Notes under the pieces: model-generated
The model's database searches: none
Told to the model about the DNA's origin: nothing
The model's input: the letters and a program-made list of their open reading frames with translations, nothing else
In this document: one piece after another, positions 57,287-64,000 of the stretch
How the letters are laid out: every line of letters begins with the position of its first letter
Numbering within the stretch: the first letter of the stretch is position 1
Assembly (NCBI GenBank): GCA_030432595.1
Contig: JAUIGU010000001.1
Location: forward strand, 372,001-436,000
DNA length: 64,000 bases
Direction of reading: 5' to 3'
DNA from: Phycisphaerae bacterium
GTDB taxonomy: Bacteria > Planctomycetota > Phycisphaerae > Phycisphaerales > Phycisphaeraceae
Position numbers and translations under genes: made by a program

Positions 57287-57790
57287 ATGCCCAAACCGGA
57301 TGAACGAGAACTCGATCCCCCGCCCGAGTCGCCGACGGTGCAAGATCAGCCTGACCATGAACCTCAGGTACGTTTTTCCATCGCGCGCATCCGCGATGCC
57401 GATGAGTTTCGTTCGATCCCGGGCATGGTCGTGGCGGCTGCCTTTGCAGAAGCAACCAATACGCTCAGCACCGCCCGCTTCGGCGACTACTTGCACCCGG
57501 ACGTCGAATACCGCAGCGGCTGGGGGCGCGTCCAGTGCCGCGGCAAGGAAGAATTGCTCGCTTGGCTCAATAACCGGTTCGCGCTCGCTCGCCGGCTAGG
57601 CGGCTACCGCTCACAGATTGTCGTTCTTCCAGATGGCACCGCCGGCGTTCTCACGGGCTGCCTCGACGATACGCCGCCTGCGTTGACTCGCTTTGAACTC
57701 AAGTCCGGCCTCGCCCGCCGGATCGATGTCACGGACCAGTTTGACCGCGACGCCCTGCGCGAGACGCTGTACGCCCCGCCGGAGGCGTGA
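57287..57790 (+). CDS. SnoaL/NTF2-like protein
   Basis: 167 residues. After a polar N-terminus, the core resembles a SnoaL/NTF2 fold: FAEATNTLSTARFGDYLHPDVEYRSGWGRVQCRGKEELLAWL, then a long helix and VVLPDGTAGVLTGC. These proteins bind or isomerise small molecules, or serve as a regulatory domain. There is no partner domain and the motifs are weak, so the name only indicates the fold. It lies alone in the island. Confidence 0.5.
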   Translation: MPKPDERELDPPPESPTVQDQPDHEPQVRFSIARIRDADEFRSIPGMVVAAAFAEATNTLSTARFGDYLHPDVEYRSGWGRVQCRGKEELLAWLNNRFALARRLGGYRSQIVVLPDGTAGVLTGCLDDTPPALTRFELKSGLARRIDVTDQFDRDALRETLYAPPEA

Positions 57791-58005
57791 CGGCGGCAGT
57801 GGCGATACTCCTATAGCGGAACTCGAAGCGTCTGCCCCCTCCCCCACGTACTCGCCGCCGTGTCGTTCCCCATCGGCGTGAATACCCCTTTCTTCGTATC
57901 GGCGAAGTCACCTTCGCCCGAATCGCTCCCTCGCTGCATGACCGAAGGAGACCGCGGTATCGTGAATAGTCCGGCCCCGATTCACACGTCCGGGAGCGTT
58001 TCGCA

Positions 58006-58650
58006 TTGCCTTGGCCCGATGACGTAAAGCCTTTCTCGCTAATCGATGAGGCCGACGCCCGGCTCCACCGCTTCCCTGATGAACTCTCGGCGTACGCCCT
58101 TGCCCAGCGCGGCCTTGACCCGCCCGACCAGGTCGACCGGGCATGGCGGAAGGTGCGCCAGTTCAAAACAGCCGGCCGCGACCACGCCGCGGCGCAACGA
58201 CGCGCCGCCGACTGGTTTGCCCGCGGCTTAGCTCGCTTCCTCCCGCCGCGCGCCACTTGCCTGACGCTACCGACCTCGCGTGCCGACGACGATCCCCGCC
58301 ACGATGGTCGCTTCGAAATACTCGCCGACCGACTCTGCTTGCACCGACCAGACCTTGATTTGATTGAGGGTGTCCTCGTCCGCACGCAGACACACACCGC
58401 TCTGCACGAAGGCGGCGAACGCTCGCCCGAGTCGGTCGGCCAAGGCTTGACGTGTCTCCCATTCCCCGCCATCGGGAGTATGGCTTCCGAGCACCTTGTC
58501 CGTGAAAGCCAGCCACCCCGGACGCTCTTCATCATCGACGATGTCTGCACCACCGGCAGCCACCTCATCGCCGCCACCCGCCTGCTCCGCACCCACGCCC
58601 CCGGCCTCCCCGTCGTCGGCCTCGTCGCCGTCCGCAAGGAACGCGGCTGA
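58006..58650 (+). CDS. Phosphoribosyltransferase-like protein beside the helicase-methyltransferase genes
   Basis: 214 residues, TTG start. The C-terminal third has the PRPP-binding loop LFIIDDVCTTGSHLIAATRLL, the Asp-Asp-x-x-Thr-Thr-Gly signature of type I phosphoribosyltransferases (ComF-like). The N-terminal part has helices with many charged residues but no recognised domain. ComF-like proteins with unknown substrate are known near mobile or defence genes. The gap to the helicase start is 117 bases in the same direction, so a coupled role is possible. It is not a biosynthetic operon neighbour. Confidence 0.6.
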   Translation: MPWPDDVKPFSLIDEADARLHRFPDELSAYALAQRGLDPPDQVDRAWRKVRQFKTAGRDHAAAQRRAADWFARGLARFLPPRATCLTLPTSRADDDPRHDGRFEILADRLCLHRPDLDLIEGVLVRTQTHTALHEGGERSPESVGQGLTCLPFPAIGSMASEHLVRESQPPRTLFIIDDVCTTGSHLIAATRLLRTHAPGLPVVGLVAVRKERG

Positions 58651-58767
58651 CTCCGCACAAGAGGAATCCCCACCTTCCGCCCGGGGGCGCGGCCCACCAG
58701 CGTCACGAGAAGGCGAGTGAGCCAACCGTTATCCTCGGTTGCCACTTCCCGTTTTCCGAGGGTCTGC

Positions 58768-61680
58768 ATGCCCATCACGTCTCACCAAGCCGCCTACTTC
58801 GCTCACGAACTCACCCGCCTCGGGGCCGTCGGCGAGATGGACCGCCTGGGCACCACGCTCTACGACGCCAAGGTCGACCTCAACCCCCACCAGATCGAAG
58901 CCGCGCTCTTCGCGCTGTCCAACCCGATGCGCAAGGGCGTCATCCTCGCCGACGAGGTCGGCCTCGGAAAAACAATCGAAGCCGGTCTTGTGCTCTGTCA
59001 GAAGTGGGCCGAACGCAAGCGCCGCCTGATCGTTGTTGCGCCCGCGCACATCCGCAAGCAGTGGCAAGCCGAACTGTCCGACAAGTTCAACCTTCCCAGC
59101 GTCGTCATCGACCGACGCCTCTTCAACCAACGCAAACGTGACGGCGAGATCAACCCCTTCGACTGCGGCAAGATCGTCGTCGTGTCCTACGGCTTCGCCG
59201 CGCGCATGCAGGACGAACTCCGCGCCACCGCCTTCGACCTGGTCGTCTTCGACGAGGCCCACAAGCTCCGCAACGCCTACCAGCCCAGCCGCAAGCAGGG
59301 CCAGAAGCTGCGCTGGGCGTTCGAGCTGCGCGAGAAGCTCCTGCTGACCGCCACGCCCATCCAGAACAGCCTCATGGAACTCTACGGCCTGGGCTGGATG
59401 CTCGACGAACACCTCTTCGGCGACAAGTCCGCCTTCCAATCCCGCTACTGCCGCTCCGGCGGCGACCTCGAAGGCCTCCGTCAACGCCTCAGCCAGTTCT
59501 GTAAACGCACCCTCCGCAAGGACTGCGAATACGTCCGCTACACCCAGCGCCGCGCCATCACCCACCCCTTCCACCAGAGCCGGCAAGAAAAGCAGCTCTA
59601 CGACGACGTGCTCGTGTTCATGCAGCGCGACGAGAGCTACGCCTTCCCGATGAAACAGCGACAACTCGTCGAGATTGTCGTCTTCAAGGCCCTCGCCTCC
59701 TCGCCCCGCGCCCTGGCCGGCACGCTGCGCACCATGCTCGCCCGCCTCGAACGCCTCCGCGACGGCCTGCCCGACCCGCAAGACGAAAACTACTTCGACG
59801 CCCTCGCCGCCGACGAAGACCTCGACCTCCAAGACCTGCTCGACGAGTGGGACGACGACGAGCAAGACGACGCACCGCCGGCCATCGACGGCAAGCTTCT
59901 CGCCGCCGAGATCAAAGAACTCACCGCCCTCATCACCCAGGCCGACGCCATCGACTGCGACAGCAAGTCCCAGGCCCTGCTCATCGCCCTCAAGACCGGC
60001 TTCGCCGAACTCGAAAAGGTCGGGGCCCAGCGCAAGGCCCTCATCTTCACCGAGAGCCGCAAAACCCAGGCCTTCCTCGCCCAGCACCTCGAACACAACG
60101 GCTACGCCGGCAAGGTCGTCCAGTTCAACGGCTCCAACACCCACCCCCAGGCCAAGGCCGCCTACGAACGCTTCAAGCAGCGCCACGACGGCACCGACCG
60201 CTTCACCGGCAGCAAGGCCGTCGACATCCGCTCCGCCCTCATCGAAGCCTTCCGCGACGACGCCGAAATCCTCCTGGCCACCGAAGCCGCCGCCGAGGGC
60301 GTCAACCTCCAGTTCTGCTCCTTCGTCGTCAACCACGACATGCCCTGGAACCCCCAGCGCATCGAGCAGCGCATCGGCCGCTGCCACCGCTACGGCCAAC
60401 AACACGACGTCGTCGTCCTCAACTTCCTCAACCAGGACAACCACGCCGACCAACGCGTCCACCTCCTGCTCGACGAGAAGTTCAACCTCTTCGACGGCGT
60501 CTTCGGCGCGAGCGACCCCATCCTCGGCGCGATCGAGAACGATATCGACTTCGAGAAACGCGTCCTCGCCATCCTCAAGACCTGCCGCACCGCCGACGCC
60601 ATCGAGGCCGCCTTCAACCAGCTCCAACAGGAACTCGAAGACGTCATCGCCGACAAGATGGGCCGCGCCAAGCAGCAGCTCATCGACCACTTCGACGCGG
60701 ACGTCCACGACCGCCTCCAGTCCCGCCTCAAAGACGCCGAGGTCGCGCTGGACCGCATCCAGGAAAAGTTCTGGAAGCTCGCCCACTGGGGTCTCGCCGA
60801 TCGCCCCCGGATCAACGCCCGCTTCGACGAGTCGCGCTACAGCGTCACCCTCGACGCCCCGCCCGCGCCCCGCATCCCCACCGGGCAACACCGCCTCATC
60901 TCCGCCGCCAAGGCCGACGCCGAGGATACGGGCAATCACCATCTGCTCCGCCTCTCCAGCCCGCTGGGCCAGTGGCTGCTCGACACCGCGAAAAGCACCA
61001 CCCCCGAGAAAGCCCTCCCGCCCGCCGAGCTGTGCTTCGACCTCTCGGCCCACCCCCGCAAGGTCAGCATGCTCGAACCGCTCGTGGGCACCGCCGGCTA
61101 CCTCCGCGTCGAACGCCTGCTCGTCCACACCGACACCGACGAAGACTTCCTCCTGGTCTCGGGCATCACCGACGCGGCCGGCCAACTCGCCAGTGTCGAT
61201 GTCGAGTGCCTCCAGCGCCTCTGGGACCTGCCCGCCGCCGACATCACCGGCCCAGAACCCTGCGACATCCCGCCCGACATCGATGACCGCCTCACCCAAG
61301 AACTCCAGCAGCACCGCCAGAGCACCCTGATCGAGCACTCCAAGCACGTCGGCCAACGCCTCGGACAGATCCAGGAACAACTCGAACAGTGGGCCGAGGA
61401 CAAGCTCGATCCCGAGAAACGCACGCTCGACGAGCTCCGCGCCCAGAAACGCACCCTCCGCCGCCAGGCCCGCGCCGCCAGCACCGTCGACGACCAGCTC
61501 GACGGCCAGACCCGCGCCCGGCAGGCCGAAAAAGCCATCCGCGCCCAGGAAGCCCGCATCAACCAGCTCCAGGACGAGATGGACGACAAGCTTGACGAGA
61601 TGTTCGACAAGCTCCGCGCCGCCAGCCAGCAGAAAGCCCAGTCCCAGACGATCATGACCCTCAAATGGAGGATCGTGTGA
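58768..61680 (+). CDS. SNF2-family helicase (DrmD/RapA-like) of a restriction/defence cluster
   Basis: 970 residues from ATG 58768. The N-terminus MPITSHQAAYFAHELTR and DLNPHQIEAALFAL are typical of the SNF2 proteins encoded with type III-like methyltransferases, so an earlier in-frame GTG at 58717 was not used. Helicase motifs: LADEVGLGKTIEAG (about 60), DEAHKLRN (about 162), TATPIQNSL (about 194) and QRIGRCHRYGQ (about 534). An acidic insert (DEWDDDEQDD) sits between the two RecA-like halves. The last 150 residues are a coiled coil (EEQLEQWAEDKLDPEKR-type). It should translocate on DNA with ATP. The stop overlaps the next gene (GTGA). Confidence 0.88.
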   Translation: MPITSHQAAYFAHELTRLGAVGEMDRLGTTLYDAKVDLNPHQIEAALFALSNPMRKGVILADEVGLGKTIEAGLVLCQKWAERKRRLIVVAPAHIRKQWQAELSDKFNLPSVVIDRRLFNQRKRDGEINPFDCGKIVVVSYGFAARMQDELRATAFDLVVFDEAHKLRNAYQPSRKQGQKLRWAFELREKLLLTATPIQNSLMELYGLGWMLDEHLFGDKSAFQSRYCRSGGDLEGLRQRLSQFCKRTLRKDCEYVRYTQRRAITHPFHQSRQEKQLYDDVLVFMQRDESYAFPMKQRQLVEIVVFKALASSPRALAGTLRTMLARLERLRDGLPDPQDENYFDALAADEDLDLQDLLDEWDDDEQDDAPPAIDGKLLAAEIKELTALITQADAIDCDSKSQALLIALKTGFAELEKVGAQRKALIFTESRKTQAFLAQHLEHNGYAGKVVQFNGSNTHPQAKAAYERFKQRHDGTDRFTGSKAVDIRSALIEAFRDDAEILLATEAAAEGVNLQFCSFVVNHDMPWNPQRIEQRIGRCHRYGQQHDVVVLNFLNQDNHADQRVHLLLDEKFNLFDGVFGASDPILGAIENDIDFEKRVLAILKTCRTADAIEAAFNQLQQELEDVIADKMGRAKQQLIDHFDADVHDRLQSRLKDAEVALDRIQEKFWKLAHWGLADRPRINARFDESRYSVTLDAPPAPRIPTGQHRLISAAKADAEDTGNHHLLRLSSPLGQWLLDTAKSTTPEKALPPAELCFDLSAHPRKVSMLEPLVGTAGYLRVERLLVHTDTDEDFLLVSGITDAAGQLASVDVECLQRLWDLPAADITGPEPCDIPPDIDDRLTQELQQHRQSTLIEHSKHVGQRLGQIQEQLEQWAEDKLDPEKRTLDELRAQKRTLRRQARAASTVDDQLDGQTRARQAEKAIRAQEARINQLQDEMDDKLDEMFDKLRAASQQKAQSQTIMTLKWRIV

Positions 61681-62072
61681 ACCAGGACGGCTCCACACTG
61701 CTGCTCGCCGACGAGAGCTACGCCCTCCGCGGCGCCGCCTTCGAGGTCTACACGCAGATGGGCCCGGGCTTCCTCGAAGCCGTCTATCAGGAATGCCTCG
61801 CCAAAGAACTCGCCCGCCAAGGCATCCCGTTCGTCGAACAACCACGCCTCGCCCTGCAGTACAAAAGTGAACCGCTCACCCAGACCTACGCCCCCGACTT
61901 CGTGTGCTACGAAAAAATCATCCTCGAAATCAAAGGCGTCAAGCAAATCGCCCCCGAACACAAAGCCCAACTGCTCAACTACCTCAAAGCCACCGGCCTG
62001 CAACTCGGATTCCTCATCAACTTCGGCCACCACCCCCAAATCGAAATCGTCAGAATGGCCCGCTCCCGCTAA
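61677..62072 (+). CDS. GxxExxY protein (PD-(D/E)XK nuclease-like)
   Basis: 131 residues from GTG 61677, which overlaps the helicase stop and has GGAGG 5 bases upstream; ATG 61665 is the alternative. The GxxExxY signature is in GPGFLEAVYQECL, and the nuclease-like residues lie in APDFVCYEKIILEIKGVKQ (Asp, Glu-x-Lys) before a QLLNYLKATGLQLGFLINFG segment. The PD-(D/E)XK superfamily assignment is established for this group; the cellular role is not known. The tight spacing to the helicase suggests a joint operon. An inverted GCGGAA-type repeat begins right after its stop codon. Confidence 0.82.
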   Translation: MNQDGSTLLLADESYALRGAAFEVYTQMGPGFLEAVYQECLAKELARQGIPFVEQPRLALQYKSEPLTQTYAPDFVCYEKIILEIKGVKQIAPEHKAQLLNYLKATGLQLGFLINFGHHPQIEIVRMARSR

Positions 62073-62077
62073 ATCCC

Positions 62078-62145
62078 TTCCGCGCTTTTCCGCGTCTTCC
62101 GCGGCAAAAAGAAAGTAGCCGCGGAATACGCGGAATGACGCAGAA
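62078..62145. repeat. Inverted CCGCGGAA-type repeat between GxxExxY and mod
   Basis: Left arm 62078-62105 is built of TTCCGCG units; right arm 62118-62145 of GCGGAA units. The inner 18 bases of the arms pair with one mismatch around a 12-base A-rich loop. The element runs from 6 bases after the GxxExxY stop to 8 bases before the methyltransferase start used here. Confidence 0.85.
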
Positions 62146-62152
62146 ATCAGAT

Positions 62153-64000
62153 ATGGACACATCCCCCGAAAAACTCGACGGCCACTCCCTCGACCCCCGC
62201 GCCCAACGCCTCGCCGCACTCAAAGCCCTCGTCCCCGAGGCCTTCGACCTTGACGGCCAACTCGTCCGCGACAAGCTCCTCGCCACGCTCGAACCCGTCA
62301 GCTACGAAGCCACCGACGACATCCCCACCTTCGGCCTCGGCTGGCCGGGCAAGCAGCAAGCCTTCGCCGCCGCCGGCGTGCCCACCACCGCCACCCTCCG
62401 GCCCGACCGCGATCAATCCGTCGACTTCGACACCACGCAGAACCTGCTCATCGAGGGCGACAACCTCGAAGTCCTCAAGACCCTCCAACGCAGCTACCAC
62501 GGCAAGGTCAAGATGATCTACATCGACCCGCCGTACAACACCGGCAAGGACTTCGTCTACCCCGACAATTACGGCGAGGGCCTGGACACCTACCTCCAGC
62601 GCACCCAGCAGAAAGACGCCGACGGCTTCTGGAAGTCCACCAACTCCGAAACCTCCGGCCGAAAACACGCCAACTGGCTGAGCATGATGGCCCCACGCCT
62701 GACGCTGGCACGCAACCTGCTGCGGGACGACGGGGTGATCCTCATATCAATAGACGACGTCGAGGTAGCAAACCTTCGGCTTTTATGCGAAGAGATTCTG
62801 GGGGCAGAAAACTTCATTGAACAAGTAGTCTGGAAGAATAAGTACAACTCCGGTGCGCTGACGCGTGGATTTTCAAGTATCCACGAATACCTTCTCGTAT
62901 ATTCTAAGACTCCTATCGAAGATATTGCAGCCCCTCTCGATGACGATCAGAGAGCTGCTTATAAACACGAAGATGAAAACGTTGCAACGCGCGGCAAATA
63001 CTTGACTCAGCCACTTGCCACGCGAAGCAAAGACGATAGGCCCAATCTTGTTTACCCACTGGTTCATAATGGAGAAGAGATCTGGCCAGATAAGCAATGG
63101 ATATGGGCGAAAGAGCGCCTACAGAAGGCTTACGATGCTGGGCAAGTAGTCATAAAAGAGACGGGCGGCAAGCACAGCGTGCGAGTCAAACAGTACCTGC
63201 GTGACGAAGCGGGACGCGAACGACTTGGTAAACCGCTGTCAATTATGACAGGCCCATTCAATCAAGAGGGAAACAAAGAGATCGAATCGATGTTCGGTGG
63301 CAGAGTGTTTTCTTTTCCAAAACCAAAAAATTTAGTTCAATACTTTGCTGCATGCATTATAAACAACGACGAATCTAATTCCGGTATCTACATGGACTTC
63401 TTCGCCGGCTCCGGCACGACGGGGCATGCGGTGATGGCGCAGAACGCCGAGGACGGCGGGAACCGTCGGTACATCTGCGTGCAGCTGCCCGAGCCGTTGG
63501 ACGAGCCGGTGACGCTGGACGACGGCGTGGTCTGCGAAACCATCTTCGACCTCACCCGCGAACGCCTCAAGCGGGCCGGGCGGAAGGTGAAGCAAGAGGC
63601 CGGCTTGGGAGGCGAAGCTTCCGGGGGGCTCGACACCGGCTTCCGCGTCTTCAAACTCGATTCCAGCAATTTTTCAGCGTGGAACGGCGACCCCTCGACC
63701 AGTGAAGCGGACCTGCTCGAACGCCTCGACCAGCTCGCCGACCACACCGTCCCCGGAAGAAGTGAGACCGACATCCTCTGGGAGATGCTGCTCAAGATGG
63801 GCCTGCCGCTGGATTTGAAGCTGGAACGCTTCGAAGTCGTCGGCGCCCCCGGAAGTGAGTTCATCGGCGTCAACGACCGCACCCGCGTCGTCAGCGTCCA
63901 GCCGAGCATCCCGACCGAAGCGTTCGAGGCGCTGCTCGACCCCCCGGAAGGTGGTGTGCCCCCGGCGGAGCTGGTCGTGCTCGACTCCGCCTTCGCGGAT
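62153..64000 (+). CDS. Type III-like (Mod, beta-class) site-specific DNA adenine methyltransferase, partial
   Basis: At least 616 residues; the gene runs off the right edge. The catalytic motif IV (IDPPYNTGKD, Asp about 125) comes before motif I (DFFAGSGTTGHAV, about 417), the order of beta-class amino-methyltransferases. The region between, about 200-415, should hold the target-recognition domain. ATG 62153 is used; ATG 62135 is in frame but lies in the repeat arm. N6-adenine methylation of a short motif is expected, with a helicase/nuclease subunit probably encoded to the right. It follows the SNF2 and GxxExxY genes. The DNA of about 62740-63390 is much lower in GC than its flanks, a sign of mosaic origin. 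Confidence 0.9.
   Translation, partial: MDTSPEKLDGHSLDPRAQRLAALKALVPEAFDLDGQLVRDKLLATLEPVSYEATDDIPTFGLGWPGKQQAFAAAGVPTTATLRPDRDQSVDFDTTQNLLIEGDNLEVLKTLQRSYHGKVKMIYIDPPYNTGKDFVYPDNYGEGLDTYLQRTQQKDADGFWKSTNSETSGRKHANWLSMMAPRLTLARNLLRDDGVILISIDDVEVANLRLLCEEILGAENFIEQVVWKNKYNSGALTRGFSSIHEYLLVYSKTPIEDIAAPLDDDQRAAYKHEDENVATRGKYLTQPLATRSKDDRPNLVYPLVHNGEEIWPDKQWIWAKERLQKAYDAGQVVIKETGGKHSVRVKQYLRDEAGRERLGKPLSIMTGPFNQEGNKEIESMFGGRVFSFPKPKNLVQYFAACIINNDESNSGIYMDFFAGSGTTGHAVMAQNAEDGGNRRYICVQLPEPLDEPVTLDDGVVCETIFDLTRERLKRAGRKVKQEAGLGGEASGGLDTGFRVFKLDSSNFSAWNGDPSTSEADLLERLDQLADHTVPGRSETDILWEMLLKMGLPLDLKLERFEVVGAPGSEFIGVNDRTRVVSVQPSIPTEAFEALLDPPEGGVPPAELVVLDSAFAD

Larger units (their letters stand above)
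55889..64000. mobile_element. Probable genomic island (open to the right)
   Basis: The left border is the tRNA 3' remnant beside its old terminator. Rightward lie small orphan genes, then a helicase-GxxExxY-methyltransferase cluster with a locally low-GC methyltransferase segment. No integrase is visible; it would be expected beyond the window, with an intact minus-strand tRNA at the other end. Confidence 0.45.

Noticed and set aside
58729-61845. Minus-strand open frame of about 1000 codons opposite the SNF2 helicase
   Set aside because: It mirrors the helicase, which has all expected motifs; no domain is recognisable in the antisense frame.
58768-64000. A DISARM system
   Set aside because: SNF2 helicase and methyltransferase fit in part, but drmA, drmB and drmC are not visible and the methyltransferase is of the Mod type.

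Overview
The window is high-GC DNA from a planctomycete, most likely of the Phycisphaerae or a close relative. This is inferred from family content, not from a marker gene: PEP-CTERM proteins with dockerin-like EF-hand tails, [11 protein letters not shown] pseudopilins with a C-terminal H-X9-DG type motif, an LEPR-x-LF surface protein, a sigma factor paired with a FecR protein carrying a lectin-like domain, and giant autotransporter-type beta-strand proteins. No rRNA, CRISPR array or complete tRNA was found.

Layout. (1) Bases 1-7000: a secreted three-repeat protein running off the left edge, a NusG/UpxY-like factor, and a tightly overlapping divergent rfbA-rfbC-rfbD-rfbB operon for dTDP-L-rhamnose. 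(2) 7000-30000: mostly housekeeping genes: MATE exporter, GH43-like enzyme, purA, uppS, LEPR surface protein, hisI, hemB, yidD, ATP-grasp protein, zinc-ribbon protein, dprA, hisD, DUF456 protein, QueC-like protein, GATase, membrane protein, HhH glycosylase and two tandem permease-EIIA-RCK proteins. Many of these start 6-9 bases after a TANNNT hexamer, which suggests leaderless transcripts. This part is also full of small palindromic and degenerate tandem repeats, several of which run into gene ends. (3) 30000-55850: a polysaccharide-degradation and surface-display locus. It has two giant paralogous beta-strand PEP-CTERM proteins, a XylR/AraC-type regulator, two pseudopilins, a clan GH-A-like enzyme with ricin and LamG domains, a fused GH43 protein, GH31, a sigma factor with a FecR-LamG partner, and GH127. 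The enzyme set points to arabinose-containing glycans. (4) 55889-64000 (open to the right): a probable genomic island. It begins at a 30-base remnant of a tRNA 3' end that still has the tRNA terminator beside it. It carries small orphan genes and then a defence-like series: phosphoribosyltransferase-like protein, SNF2 helicase, GxxExxY nuclease-like protein and a type III (Mod-like) DNA methyltransferase whose specificity region has a strikingly lower GC content.

How the parts fit. The rhamnose genes, uppS and the NusG-like factor serve cell-surface polysaccharide. The XylR-type regulator and the sigma/FecR-LamG pair are good candidates to control the glycan-degradation locus. The right-hand island probably protects DNA. 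The least explained signals are the repeat families that supply protein termini, the internal PEP-CTERM signal followed by a second signal peptide in one protein, the shared unnamed modules of the surface proteins, and the phosphoribosyltransferase-SNF2-GxxExxY-Mod arrangement.
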